From Psychrosphaera ytuae (GTDB taxonomy: Bacteria > Pseudomonadota > Gammaproteobacteria > Enterobacterales > Alteromonadaceae), in contig NZ_CP072110.1 in NCBI RefSeq assembly GCF_017638545.1, positions 124,001 to 188,000 of the forward strand: a stretch of DNA of 64,000 bases, written 5' to 3'. The position numbers and the translations under genes were made by a program. Below are positions 50,961-60,343 of the stretch, piece by piece; the stretch's first letter is position 1; every line of letters begins with the position of its first letter. The notes beneath the pieces were generated by a model that was given only the letters and a program-made list of their open reading frames with translations, did not search any database and had not been told where the DNA came from.

Positions 50961-51352
50961 GCATGTTCTCCTCATATATAGTAGTTGGACTCATCTTTTT
51001 TATTGCTCTTCAGTATAGAAGAAAATAAAAGAGAGTAAGCGTAAGTCATTTAAAAAATCACGACATTGTAACTCTAAAGTAGAGTAAAAAGTCAATTTAA
51101 TTGCACAAATGTTTAATTTTTATTCACTATACGTGTCGAAGTGGTCAAAAAGTCAACTTTAACACGTTAAATTTAAACAGAAATTGATATATCTCAAATC
51201 GCTATATATACTGCGACTACTGCACACGTATGCAGTAAGCCTTTGGTGAGCTTGGACATAAATAAACAAAGAAATTTTAAAGCTCAACAAATCCATCGGT
51301 GTAATACATCGGTATACTCTAAAAAAACAACAGCTCTGATAGGCATGTAATC
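50961..51352. other. Divergent regulatory region between gltA and sdhC (392 bp)
   Basis: No protein-coding frame is convincing. It contains a weak gltA promoter candidate on the minus strand (TTGACT at 51095-51090, TACAAT at 51070-51065, 19-base spacer) whose spacer includes the inverted repeat ACTCTA-AAG-TAGAGT (51071-51085). On the plus strand it contains a good sdh promoter at 51184-51212. Between them lies GTTAAATTTAAAC, loosely like an ArcA-type site. The remaining bases are AT-rich. Confidence 0.6.
51184..51212 (+). promoter_or_regulatory. Probable sdhCDAB promoter
   Basis: TTGATA (51184-51189) and TATACT (51207-51212) are separated by 17 bases. This would give a 5' untranslated region of about 135 bases before the sdhC GTG, long enough for post-transcriptional control. 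Confidence 0.6.
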
Positions 51353-51727
51353 GTGAAAAAACAAAGACCTGTAAATCTAGATCTGACAACTATCTCAATG
51401 CCAGCTACGGCAAATGCGTCGATTCTACACCGCATAACGGGTGTTGCTATGTTCTTCGCACTCATATTTGTAATCGTAGTATGGGCCATTTCTCTACAAT
51501 CTGCTGAAAGCTTTGAGTTCGCAAAAGAACTAATCCAAGGTGTATTCGGTAAAATTGTTGCAATTGGTACTCTGGCAGCACTTTCATATCACATCATTGG
51601 CGGTTTACGTCACATGGTTATGGATATGGGTCACTGGGAAGAACTTCAGTCAGGTAACCTTAGTGCTAAATTAGCAATCGCTATTTGGTTAGTAACAGTA
51701 ATTTTAGCAGGAGTATGGATATGGTAA
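51353..51727 (+). CDS. sdhC: Succinate dehydrogenase cytochrome b556 subunit
   Basis: The 124-residue membrane anchor has three transmembrane helices. It starts at GTG and shows the family motifs RPVNLDL near the N-terminus, SILHRITGVAMF (quinone-site Ser and Arg) and YHIIGGLRHMVMDMG (haem-ligand His). With SdhD it binds haem b and ubiquinone in the inner membrane. It overlaps sdhD by seven bases and is the first gene of sdhCDAB. Confidence 0.95.
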   Translation: MKKQRPVNLDLTTISMPATANASILHRITGVAMFFALIFVIVVWAISLQSAESFEFAKELIQGVFGKIVAIGTLAALSYHIIGGLRHMVMDMGHWEELQSGNLSAKLAIAIWLVTVILAGVWIW

Positions 51728-52068
51728 TCAATCAAGCTTCTTTAAAGCGAGACGGTGTACAAGATTACGTATCGTTGCGTGCAACTGCGTTGATTATGAC
51801 CGCGTACACGTTTTTCATTTTATATGTCTTTTTAACAACGCCAGAAATGACCTACGAAATTTGGTCAGGTCTGTTTGCAAACCTCGGTGTGAAAATCTTT
51901 ACCTTCATTACATTATTATGTATCTGGGTCCACACTCGTATCGGTTTATGGCAAGTACTAACAGACTACGTTAAAAACACAGCAACTCGCACAGTATTGA
52001 CTTTTATCCTTAATACTATTGGTCTTGCGTATGTTGTAGCTGGCTTATTTATTCTGTGGGGTGTCTAG
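51721..52068 (+). CDS. sdhD: Succinate dehydrogenase membrane anchor subunit
   Basis: From the ATG at 51721 the protein has 115 residues, the E. coli length. It begins MVINQASLKRDGVQDYVSLR and has three membrane helices. WVHTRIGLWQVLTDYV carries the conserved His and the quinone-site Asp-Tyr. The start has AGGAG seven bases upstream; in-frame ATGs at 51685 and 51715 lie deeper in sdhC and are poorly spaced. Its stop overlaps the sdhA GTG. Confidence 0.94.
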   Translation: MVINQASLKRDGVQDYVSLRATALIMTAYTFFILYVFLTTPEMTYEIWSGLFANLGVKIFTFITLLCIWVHTRIGLWQVLTDYVKNTATRTVLTFILNTIGLAYVVAGLFILWGV

Positions 52069-53834
52069 TGAGTATATCTGTTCAAGAATTTGATGCCGTA
52101 GTAATCGGCGCAGGTGGCGCGGGTATGCGTGCTGCATTGCAAATTGCTGAATCAGGGCAGTCTTGTGCTTTGATTTCAAAAGTTTTCCCAACTCGTTCAC
52201 ACACTGTTTCTGCACAGGGTGGTATTACCGTTGCCTTAGGTAACGCCCACGAAGATAACTGGGAATTCCACATGTACGACACCGTTAAAGGTTCTGATTA
52301 CATCGGTGACCAAGACGCAATTGAGTACATGTGTAAAACAGGTCCTGAAGCAATTTTAGAAATGGAGAACAAAGGTTTACCTTTCTCGCGTTTCGAAAAC
52401 GGTAAAGTTTACCAACGTCCATTCGGTGGTCAGTCTAAGAACTTTGGTGGTGAACAAGCTGCACGTACCGCTGCAGCAGCTGACCGTACAGGCCACGCTC
52501 TTTTACACTTGTTATACCAACAAAATGTTAAAAACAAGACGACTGTATACAGCGAATGGTACGCATTAGACCTGGTTAAGAACCAAGACGGTGCTGTTAT
52601 CGGTTGTACGGCAATCGACATCGAGTCTGGTGAGGTTGTTTTCTTTAAAGCTCGTGCAACTGTGCTAGCAACAGGTGGTGCAGGTCGTATTTTCGCGTCT
52701 ACTACCAACGCACACATTAACACTGGTGACGGTGTTGGTATGGCGGCTCGTGCAGGTGTTGCTCTTCAAGATATGGAAATGTGGCAGTTCCACCCAACGG
52801 GTATTGCTGGTGCAGGTACCTTAGTTACTGAAGGTTGTCGTGGTGAAGGTGGTTACCTTCTAAATAAAGACGGCGAACGTTTCATGGAACGCTACGCGCC
52901 TAACGCGAAAGACCTTGCTGGTCGTGACGTTGTTGCACGTGCAATGATGACAGAAATCCGCGAAGGTCGTGGTTGTGACGGTCCACATGGCCCACACATC
53001 AAGCTGAAACTAGACCACTTAGGTCGTGAAACGCTTGAGTCACGCTTACCAGGTGTTTGTGAATTGTCTAAGACATTTGCTCACGTACACCCAGCTGACG
53101 AACCAATTCCAGTAATCCCAACATGTCACTACATGATGGGTGGTGTTCCTACTAATGTTAATGGTCAAGCATTAACAAAAGCGGAAGACGGCTCATTCAA
53201 AGAAGTTGAAGGTTTATTCGCAGTAGGTGAAATTGCATGTGTATCTGTACACGGTGCTAACCGCCTAGGTGGTAACTCACTTCTTGACTTAGTTGTATTT
53301 GGTCGTGCTGCTGGCCTATACCTTGAAAAATACCTTGGTGAAGGTGGTGGTGCTACTAACTACTCAAAAGATGACGCGGAAGAAGCAATGCAACGTTACA
53401 ACCGCTGGGAGTCTACTAAGCAAGGTGAAGATCCGGTTCAAATTAAGAAAGACCTACAAAACTGCATGCAATTAAACTTCTCTGTATTCCGTACAGGTGA
53501 AGCGATGGCAGAAGGTCTATCTGAACTTAAAGAAATTCGTGAGCGCTTAAAACACGCTAAACTTTCTGATAACTCTTCTGAGTTTAATACACAACGTATC
53601 GAGTGTTTAGAACTTGATAACTTGATGGAAACTGCATACGCAACAGCGGTAGCTGCAAACTTCCGTACAGAAAGCCGTGGTGCTCACAGCCGTGAAGATT
53701 ACTTAGAGCGTGACGATGAAAATTGGTTATGTCACAGTATCTATGATCCTACGACGGAAGAAATGAGTAAACGTGACGTAAACATGTCACCTAACCACCG
53801 TGAAGCGTTCCCGCCAAAAGCGCGAACTTACTAA
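52068..53834 (+). CDS. sdhA: Succinate dehydrogenase flavoprotein subunit
   Basis: This 588-residue subunit oxidises succinate to fumarate with covalently bound FAD. Features are the dinucleotide motif VVIGAGGAGMRAAL, the FAD-linking His in TRSHTVSAQGGI, the substrate-site segment MWQFHPTGIAGAGTLVTEG, RGRGCDGPHGPHI-like loops and HGANRLGGNSLLDLVVFG. The GTG at 52068 overlaps the sdhD stop (TAGTG) and has GGGG upstream, giving exactly the E. coli length. A GTG 12 bases earlier is in frame but inside sdhD. Confidence 0.96.
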   Translation: MSISVQEFDAVVIGAGGAGMRAALQIAESGQSCALISKVFPTRSHTVSAQGGITVALGNAHEDNWEFHMYDTVKGSDYIGDQDAIEYMCKTGPEAILEMENKGLPFSRFENGKVYQRPFGGQSKNFGGEQAARTAAAADRTGHALLHLLYQQNVKNKTTVYSEWYALDLVKNQDGAVIGCTAIDIESGEVVFFKARATVLATGGAGRIFASTTNAHINTGDGVGMAARAGVALQDMEMWQFHPTGIAGAGTLVTEGCRGEGGYLLNKDGERFMERYAPNAKDLAGRDVVARAMMTEIREGRGCDGPHGPHIKLKLDHLGRETLESRLPGVCELSKTFAHVHPADEPIPVIPTCHYMMGGVPTNVNGQALTKAEDGSFKEVEGLFAVGEIACVSVHGANRLGGNSLLDLVVFGRAAGLYLEKYLGEGGGATNYSKDDAEEAMQRYNRWESTKQGEDPVQIKKDLQNCMQLNFSVFRTGEAMAEGLSELKEIRERLKHAKLSDNSSEFNTQRIECLELDNLMETAYATAVAANFRTESRGAHSREDYLERDDENWLCHSIYDPTTEEMSKRDVNMSPNHREAFPPKARTY

Positions 53835-53852
53835 GAAGGTATGTAACGCATT

Positions 53853-54566
53853 ATGAAAACGTTGAATTTCTCTATATACCGTTATAACCCGGACGTTGAC
53901 GACAAGCCGTACATGAAGGACTACCAACTTCAAGTTGAGGAAGGTCAAGACATGATGGTGTTGGACGCTCTTAACCTAATTAAAGAGCAAGACCCTACAT
54001 TATCTTACCGCCGCTCTTGTCGTGAGGGTGTTTGTGGCTCTGACGGCATGAACATGAACGGTAAAAATGGTCTAGCGTGTATTACGCCATTATCGGCATT
54101 GGGTAGCGACAAAATTGTTGTTCGTCCACTACCAGGTCTTCCAGTAGTACGAGACCTTGTAATTGACATGACTCAGTTCTACACTCAATACGAAAAAGTA
54201 AAACCGTATTTAATTAATGATGACAAACAACCACCTGCGCGTGAACACCTTCAATCAATTGAAGACCGCGATAAGCTTGATGGACTTTACGAGTGTATCT
54301 TGTGTGCGTGTTGTTCGACATCATGTCCGTCGTTCTGGTGGAACCCGGACAAGTTTATTGGTCCTGCAGGCCTTCTTCACGCTTACCGATTCCTAATCGA
54401 TAGCCGTGATACTGCGACTGAAGAACGATTAGCTGATTTAGACGACGCATTCAGTGTGTTCCGTTGCCACGGCATCATGAACTGTGTGAATGTTTGTCCT
54501 AAAGGCTTAAACCCGACCAAAGCGATTGGTCACATTAAATCAATGTTATTGCAGAGGTCAGTTTAA
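53853..54566 (+). CDS. sdhB: Succinate dehydrogenase iron-sulfur subunit
   Basis: The 237-residue protein carries three clusters. The [2Fe-2S] ligands are in RRSCREGVCGSDGMNMNG and LACIT. The [4Fe-4S] and [3Fe-4S] ligands are in ECILCACCSTSCPSFWWNP and CHGIMNCVNVCPKGLNP. It passes electrons from SdhA to the SdhCD quinone site. It lies 18 bases after sdhA and ends the sdh group. Length matches E. coli (238). Confidence 0.97.
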   Translation: MKTLNFSIYRYNPDVDDKPYMKDYQLQVEEGQDMMVLDALNLIKEQDPTLSYRRSCREGVCGSDGMNMNGKNGLACITPLSALGSDKIVVRPLPGLPVVRDLVIDMTQFYTQYEKVKPYLINDDKQPPAREHLQSIEDRDKLDGLYECILCACCSTSCPSFWWNPDKFIGPAGLLHAYRFLIDSRDTATEERLADLDDAFSVFRCHGIMNCVNVCPKGLNPTKAIGHIKSMLLQRSV

Positions 54567-54599
54567 TCTTGGCAGAAAGTCCAGTGGTTAATCTTTAAC

Positions 54600-54639
54600 A
54601 AAAAAGAGTCGTTTCATTTACTTGGAAGGGCTCTTTTTT
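54600..54639 (+). terminator. Possible terminator between sdhB and sucA
   Basis: AAAAAAGAG and CTCTTTTTT can pair across a 22-base loop and the second arm ends in a T run. The stem is AT-rich and the loop large, so it may be partial or only attenuate read-through into sucAB. Confidence 0.45.
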
Positions 54640-54692
54640 ATTTTAAATTTATGTAAAATATAGTCTTAACGACTTACAAGGATATATATCTA

Positions 54693-57500
54693 ATGCACGA
54701 AGGTGTTATGCAAACTTGGCTAGAAAGCTCCCATCTTTCAGCTAACAGCATGGTATATGTTGAGCAGATGTACGAACTGTACTTAGATGACCCTACATCT
54801 GTCTCTGACGAGTGGCGTGAAATCTTTGACCACCTCCCTAAAGTAGAAGGGGTATCGGTTGAGACTAAACACTCTGAAGTGCGCGACCTGTTTGCTCAAC
54901 TAGCCAAAACTAAAGACCGCACAGTGGTATCTGCAGCCGACGAAGCTGATGCCAAACAAGTAAAAGTATTACAACTTATTAATGCTTTCCGATTCCGCGG
55001 ACATCAGAACGCCAATTTAGACCCGCTTGGGCTTTGGCAGCGTGAAAAAGTTCGTGAGTTGACATTAGAGCATCACGAGCTATCGGACGTTGATAAGAGC
55101 AAAGAATTTAATGTCGGTTCGTTTGCGATCGGAAAAGACAAAATGCCGTTAGGCGAGCTTTTCGATGCACTTACACAAACGTATTGCGGCTCTATCGGTG
55201 CAGAATACATGCACATTACCGATACTGATGAAAAGCGTTGGATTCAAAATCGCTTAGAGTCAATCAAGAGTACGCCTCAATTTGATACAAAGATCAAAAA
55301 ACGAATCTTAAAAGGCCTAGTTGCGGCAGACGGTCTTGAAAAATACTTAGGCGCAAAATTCCCTGGTGCTAAACGCTTTTCATTAGAAGGTGGTGATGCG
55401 CTGGTACCGATGATTAAAGAAATCATTCACAGCGCTGGTACTTCTGGTCAAAAAGAAGTCGTTATTGGTATGGCACACCGTGGTCGTTTGAACGTTCTTG
55501 TTAACGTATTAGGCAAAAAATCTGGTGAGCTTTTTGAAGAGTTCGGTGGCAAAGTCGACCCGTCTTTATTAGCTGGTGACGTTAAGTATCACCAAGGTTA
55601 CTCTTCAGACTTCGCTACAGAAGGTGGCAACGTTCATTTGGCGTTGGCATTTAACCCTTCTCACTTAGAAATCGTAAACCCTGTGGTTATGGGATCTGTT
55701 CGTGCACGTTTAGACCGTCGCGACTGTGATACGGGTTCTAAAGCCTTACCGATCACGATTCATGGTGACTCTGCGATTGCGGGTCAAGGTGTTGTACAAG
55801 AGACGTTTAACATGTCTCAAACTCGTGCATACAAAGTTGGTGGTACGGTTCGAATCGTTGTAAACAACCAAGTTGGTTTTACTACGTCTAACCAAGAAGA
55901 TACGCGTTCGACAGAATACTGTACTGATATTGCTAAAATGGTTCAGGCACCGATTTTCCACGTGAATGCCGATGATCCAGAAGCGGTTGCGTTAGTGTCA
56001 CAAATCGCTGTTGATTACCGCAACACGTTCCGTCGTGATGTTGTGATTGACCTAGTTTGTTACCGTCGTCATGGCCACAACGAAGCTGATGAGCCAAACG
56101 CAACGCAACCTTTGATGTATCAAAAAATCAAAAAGCATCCAGTACCTCGTCAGTTGTACATCGACCGTCTAGTAAAAGAAGGTGTGTTGTCAGATGATGA
56201 AGCTAAAACGCTAATGGATGAATATCGCGCTATTCTAGACCAAGGTGAGTGTACCGTAGAAGAATGGCGTCCAATGACTGAGCATTCTGTAGATTGGTCA
56301 CCATATTTAGGCCATGACTGGGATATCGAGTACGATAAAGCAGTTGCAGTTGAAAAGTTAAAAGAACTCGGTGATAAAATCACTACTTACCCTGACCATG
56401 TTAAGCCACATTCTCGTGTTAAAAAGCAATACGATGAACGCGTTAAAATGCTTAATGGTGAAAAGTTGTTAGACTGGGGTACGGCTGAAACATTAGCTTA
56501 TGCAGATCTAGTTGAACGCGGAACCAATGTTCGTTTGACAGGTCAAGACTCTGGCCGTGGCACTTTCTTCCACCGTCACGCTGTAATTCACAGCCAAGAT
56601 GATGCGGCGACGTACACACCATTAGAAAATATCAAAGAAGGCCAGGGCCGCTTTGAAATTTATGATGCAGTATTGTCAGAAGTGGGCGTGCTAGCCTTTG
56701 AATATGGTTACGCGACGGCTGAGCCAGATTCTCTTGTTATTTGGGAAGCGCAATTTGGTGACTTCGCCAACGTAGCTCAAGTTGTCATCGACCAATTCAT
56801 TAGCTCTGGTGAGCAAAAGTGGGGCCGCTTATGTGGTTTGACTATGTTGTTACCTCACGGTTACGAAGGTCAAGGCCCTGAGCACTCTTCTGCGCGTTTA
56901 GAGCGATTTTTACAGCTTTGTGCTGACCACAATATGCAAGTTTGTGTGCCTTCAACGCCGGCTCAGGTATTTAACATGATCCGTCGTCAAGCAATTCGTC
57001 CGATGCGTCGTCCTCTTGTGGTAATGACGCCTAAGTCTCTATTGCGTCATCCACTTGCCGTTTCTTCTTTAGAAGAATTAGCGGAAGGTACGTACCACAA
57101 TGTGATCGACGAAATTGATGACATCGAAGCTAAAGACGTTAAGCGCGTTGTGTTCTGTTCAGGTAAAGTTTATTACGACCTACTGGACAAGCGTCGTAAA
57201 GACGAGCAAACAGACGTGGCAATTGTTCGTGTTGAGCAGCTTTATCCATTCCCACATGCAGAAATGGACAAAGTAATCGAAAAGTACAAGCACGTAAAAG
57301 ACTTCGTTTGGTGTCAAGAAGAACCTCAGAACCAAGGTGCTTGGTACTGTAGTCAACACCATTTCTGGAACTCGATTCCAACTGGGGCAAATCTAACTTA
57401 TGCGGGCCGTAAAGCATCAGCTTCGCCAGCGGTAGGTTATGCATCTGTCCATGCCAAAGAACAACAAGCGTTGGTTAACGACGCATTAACGATTAAATAA
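54693..57500 (+). CDS. sucA: 2-oxoglutarate dehydrogenase E1 component
   Basis: The 935-residue thiamine-diphosphate enzyme decarboxylates 2-oxoglutarate and succinylates the lipoyl arm of SucB. Seen are the N-terminal SucB-binding segment (WLESSHLSANSMVYVEQMYE), VVIGMAHRGRLNVLVNVLGK, HGDSAIAGQGVVQE and DRRDCDTGSKALPITIHGD near the cofactor site, and the C-terminal GQDSGRGTFFHRH region. Length matches E. coli (933). The ATG at 54693 has AAGGA ten bases upstream; an in-frame ATG at 54708 is an alternative. It heads sucAB. Confidence 0.97.
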   Translation: MHEGVMQTWLESSHLSANSMVYVEQMYELYLDDPTSVSDEWREIFDHLPKVEGVSVETKHSEVRDLFAQLAKTKDRTVVSAADEADAKQVKVLQLINAFRFRGHQNANLDPLGLWQREKVRELTLEHHELSDVDKSKEFNVGSFAIGKDKMPLGELFDALTQTYCGSIGAEYMHITDTDEKRWIQNRLESIKSTPQFDTKIKKRILKGLVAADGLEKYLGAKFPGAKRFSLEGGDALVPMIKEIIHSAGTSGQKEVVIGMAHRGRLNVLVNVLGKKSGELFEEFGGKVDPSLLAGDVKYHQGYSSDFATEGGNVHLALAFNPSHLEIVNPVVMGSVRARLDRRDCDTGSKALPITIHGDSAIAGQGVVQETFNMSQTRAYKVGGTVRIVVNNQVGFTTSNQEDTRSTEYCTDIAKMVQAPIFHVNADDPEAVALVSQIAVDYRNTFRRDVVIDLVCYRRHGHNEADEPNATQPLMYQKIKKHPVPRQLYIDRLVKEGVLSDDEAKTLMDEYRAILDQGECTVEEWRPMTEHSVDWSPYLGHDWDIEYDKAVAVEKLKELGDKITTYPDHVKPHSRVKKQYDERVKMLNGEKLLDWGTAETLAYADLVERGTNVRLTGQDSGRGTFFHRHAVIHSQDDAATYTPLENIKEGQGRFEIYDAVLSEVGVLAFEYGYATAEPDSLVIWEAQFGDFANVAQVVIDQFISSGEQKWGRLCGLTMLLPHGYEGQGPEHSSARLERFLQLCADHNMQVCVPSTPAQVFNMIRRQAIRPMRRPLVVMTPKSLLRHPLAVSSLEELAEGTYHNVIDEIDDIEAKDVKRVVFCSGKVYYDLLDKRRKDEQTDVAIVRVEQLYPFPHAEMDKVIEKYKHVKDFVWCQEEPQNQGAWYCSQHHFWNSIPTGANLTYAGRKASASPAVGYASVHAKEQQALVNDALTIK

Positions 57501-57515
57501 TCTCAAGGATTAATC

Positions 57516-59012
57516 ATGACTACTGAAATTAAAGTTCCAGTATTACCAGAATCAGTTGCTGACGCATCAGTGGCCACTTGGCACGTTAAGGTTGGTGACA
57601 AAGTATCTCGCGATCAAAACCTAGTAGACATCGAGACAGACAAAGTTGTACTTGAAGTAGTTTCACCAGAAGACGGTGTTATTACAGAAATTCTTGAAGA
57701 TGAAGGTGCGACTGTATTAGGCGAACAAGTAATCGCACGAGTAGGTGCAGCTGACGCAGCTCCTGCAGAAGCTAGCTCAGACACTGGTTCTGAAAAGAAA
57801 GAATCTGCGTCTAACGACAGTGGTGAAAAACAAGTGGTAAAAATCAAAGTTCCAGTTCTTCCTGAGTCAGTTGCTGATGCAACTATCGCAACTTGGCACG
57901 TGTCAGAAGGTGACAGTGTTGAACGCGATCAAAACTTAGTTGATATCGAAACTGACAAAGTTGTTCTAGAAGTTGTTGCGCCAGAATCAGGTGTAATCTC
58001 TAAGATTATGAATCCAGAAGGTGACACTGTTCTTGGTGAACAAGACATCGCAGAAATCACTGCTGGCGGCTCAGCTGCTCCAGCCGCGAAAACAGAAGAA
58101 GCGCCGGCGGAATCTGGTGATGAAGTAATGTCTCCGTCTGTTCGTCGTCTGGTTAAAGAAAAAGGCCTTGACGCTAGCAAGATCAAAGGTACTGGCAAAA
58201 ACGGTAAAATCACAAAAGAAGACGTAGAGGCGTTTGAAAAGCAAGGCGCTAGCGCTCCTGCACCTAAGCAAGCTGCATCTTCAACTCCTGCTCCGGCAGC
58301 ACCTGTTGGTGAACGTACACAAAAACGCGTTCCAATGACTCGTCTTCGTAAAACAATCGCGAACCGTTTGTTAGAAGCGAAAAACTCAACGGCTATGTTA
58401 ACTACATTTAACGAAATTAACATGAAGCCAATTATGGATCTTCGCAAGCAATACAAAGACGTATTTGAAGAGCGTCACGGTGCTCGTCTAGGCTTTATGT
58501 CGTTCTATGTTAAAGCTGTTGTTGAAGCGCTTAAGCGTTTCCCTGCGGTAAACGCATCTATCGATGGTGACGACATTGTTTACCACAACTACTTTGACGT
58601 AAGTATTGCGGTTTCTACTCCTCGTGGTCTTGTAACACCAGTATTACGTGATTGCGATAAGATGAATTTTGCAGAAATCGAAAACGGCATTCGCGAGTTA
58701 GCGATCAAAGGTCGTGATGGCAAATTGACGGTTGAAGAAATGCAAGGCGGTAACTTCACTATCACTAATGGTGGTGTTTTCGGTTCGTTGCTTTCTACAC
58801 CGATCATTAACCTGCCGCAAACAGCAATCTTGGGTATGCACAAAATTCAAGATCGCCCAATGGCGGTAGACGGTAAGGTTGAAATCTTACCAATGATGTA
58901 CTTAGCTCTTTCTTATGACCACCGTTTAATCGATGGTAAAGAGTCAGTTGGTTTCCTTGTAACAGTTAAAGAGTTACTAGAAGACCCTGCGCGTTTATTA
59001 CTAGACATCTAA
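57516..59012 (+). CDS. sucB: 2-oxoglutarate dehydrogenase E2 (succinyltransferase) with two lipoyl domains
   Basis: The 498-residue protein has two tandem lipoyl domains (about 2-77 and 107-182) with lipoylated lysines predicted at K43 and K148, both in DIETDKVVLEV. Acidic/Ala-rich linkers separate them. Next come a peripheral-subunit-binding domain (SPSVRRLVKEKGLDASKIKG) and the catalytic domain from about 265, ending with the active-site SYDHRLIDGKE. E. coli SucB (405 residues) has a single lipoyl domain. It follows sucA by 15 bases. No lpd (E3) gene lies downstream. Confidence 0.96.
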   Translation: MTTEIKVPVLPESVADASVATWHVKVGDKVSRDQNLVDIETDKVVLEVVSPEDGVITEILEDEGATVLGEQVIARVGAADAAPAEASSDTGSEKKESASNDSGEKQVVKIKVPVLPESVADATIATWHVSEGDSVERDQNLVDIETDKVVLEVVAPESGVISKIMNPEGDTVLGEQDIAEITAGGSAAPAAKTEEAPAESGDEVMSPSVRRLVKEKGLDASKIKGTGKNGKITKEDVEAFEKQGASAPAPKQAASSTPAPAAPVGERTQKRVPMTRLRKTIANRLLEAKNSTAMLTTFNEINMKPIMDLRKQYKDVFEERHGARLGFMSFYVKAVVEALKRFPAVNASIDGDDIVYHNYFDVSIAVSTPRGLVTPVLRDCDKMNFAEIENGIRELAIKGRDGKLTVEEMQGGNFTITNGGVFGSLLSTPIINLPQTAILGMHKIQDRPMAVDGKVEILPMMYLALSYDHRLIDGKESVGFLVTVKELLEDPARLLLDI

Positions 59013-59054
59013 TTTTAGATAATAGTCCTAAACGTCGATTAAATATGGCAATTG

Positions 59055-59078
59055 AAGGCATTTATTAATGCCTTTTAT
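59055..59078 (+). terminator. Stem-loop after sucB
   Basis: Perfect eight-base arms AAGGCATT and AATGCCTT around a TATT loop, followed by TTATTG. It lies 43 bases after the sucB stop. The short T run suggests partial termination. Confidence 0.5.
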
Positions 59079-59124
59079 TGCACTAATTGAGGGGATATTT
59101 ATAATAGCCCCGCATGTTAAATTG

Positions 59125-59150
59125 GGCTGCATAGAAGTTGCAGCCTTTTA
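59125..59150 (+). terminator. Second stem-loop in the sucB-sucC gap
   Basis: Arms GGCTGCA and TGCAGCC enclose a seven-base loop and are followed by TTTTA, 27 bases before the sucC ATG. It may act as a partial terminator, an mRNA-processing site or a translational element. Confidence 0.45.
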
Positions 59151-59176
59151 CTTATAATAGAGATGGATAGAACATC

Positions 59177-60343
59177 ATGAACTTGCATGAATATCAGGGT
59201 AAACAGTTGTTTGCTCAATACGGGCTTCCTGTATCTAAAGGCATCGCTGCCGAAACTCCAGCAGAAGCGGCTGCAGCAGCAGACCAAATCGGTGGAAACG
59301 AGTTTGTAGTTAAAGCACAGGTTCACGCCGGTGGCCGTGGTAAAGCGGGCGGTGTTAAGCTTGTTAAGACTAAAGACGAAATCAAAGCATTCGCAGAAAA
59401 GTGGTTAGGTGAGCGTTTAGTTACTTACCAAACAGACGAAAACGGCCAACCAGTTAGCCGTATCTTAGTTGAGACATGCACAGACATCGCACAAGAATTA
59501 TACCTTGGTGCGGTAGTAGACCGTTCGAGCCGTCGTATCGTATTTATGGCGTCTACTGAAGGTGGTGTTGAGATTGAGAAAGTTGCAGAAGAAACTCCAG
59601 AAAAGATCTTAAAAGCAACTATCGACCCACTAGTTGGTGCTCAACCTTATCAAGGCCGTGACTTAGCGTTCAAGCTTGGTCTAGAAGGCAAGCAAGTTTC
59701 TCAGTTCGTTAAGATCTTCTTAGGTCTTGCAAAAATGTTTAAAGAGAAAGACGTTGAACTTATCGAAGTTAACCCATTAGTAATCACTCCAGCTGGTGAC
59801 TTACACTGTCTTGACGCTAAAGTAGCGATCGACAGCAACGCGGTTTACCGTCACCCAGACATCAAAGAAATGCACGATCCTTCTCAAGAAGACGCGCGTG
59901 AAGCAGATGCAGCGAAGTGGGAACTAAACTACGTTGCACTAGACGGTAACGTTGGTTGTATGGTTAACGGTGCAGGCCTTGCAATGGGTACAATGGACAT
60001 CGTTAACTTAAACGGCGGTAGCCCAGCTAACTTCCTAGATGTAGGTGGTGGCGCAACTAAAGAACGTGTTGCAGAAGCATTTAAGATCATCCTTTCTGAC
60101 GACAATGTAAAAGCTGTTCTAGTAAACATCTTCGGTGGTATCGTTCGTTGTGACATGATCGCAGAAGGTATTATCGGTGCGGTTAAAGAAGTAGGCGTAA
60201 ACGTACCTGTAGTTGTACGTTTAGAAGGTACAAACGCTGAAAAAGGTCGTGAAGTACTAGCAAATTCTGACGTAGACATCATCGCAGCAGAAAGCCTACA
60301 AAGCGCTGCTGAATTAGTTGTTAAAGCTGCAGAGGGCAAATAA
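59177..60343 (+). CDS. sucC: Succinyl-CoA synthetase beta subunit
   Basis: The 388-residue ATP-grasp subunit begins MNLHEYQGKQLFAQYGLPVS. It shows the nucleotide-binding region FVVKAQVHAGGRGKAGGVKL, metal-site residues in EVNPLVITPAGDLHCLDAKV, and the C-terminal NIFGGIVRCDMIAEGI. With SucD it makes ATP or GTP from succinyl-CoA. Its stop shares bases with the sucD start (TAATG). Length equals E. coli SucC (388). Confidence 0.97.
   Translation: MNLHEYQGKQLFAQYGLPVSKGIAAETPAEAAAAADQIGGNEFVVKAQVHAGGRGKAGGVKLVKTKDEIKAFAEKWLGERLVTYQTDENGQPVSRILVETCTDIAQELYLGAVVDRSSRRIVFMASTEGGVEIEKVAEETPEKILKATIDPLVGAQPYQGRDLAFKLGLEGKQVSQFVKIFLGLAKMFKEKDVELIEVNPLVITPAGDLHCLDAKVAIDSNAVYRHPDIKEMHDPSQEDAREADAAKWELNYVALDGNVGCMVNGAGLAMGTMDIVNLNGGSPANFLDVGGGATKERVAEAFKIILSDDNVKAVLVNIFGGIVRCDMIAEGIIGAVKEVGVNVPVVVRLEGTNAEKGREVLANSDVDIIAAESLQSAAELVVKAAEGK

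Noticed and set aside
51160..51180. GTTAAATTTAAAC upstream of sdh as an ArcA box
   Set aside because: The match to the GTTAATTAAATGTTA consensus is partial and such AT-rich strings occur by chance here, so it is mentioned but not called.
58071..58271. Minus-strand frames across sucB
   Set aside because: These are shadows of a strongly supported gene with low-complexity Ala/Pro/Glu linkers that stay open on both strands.
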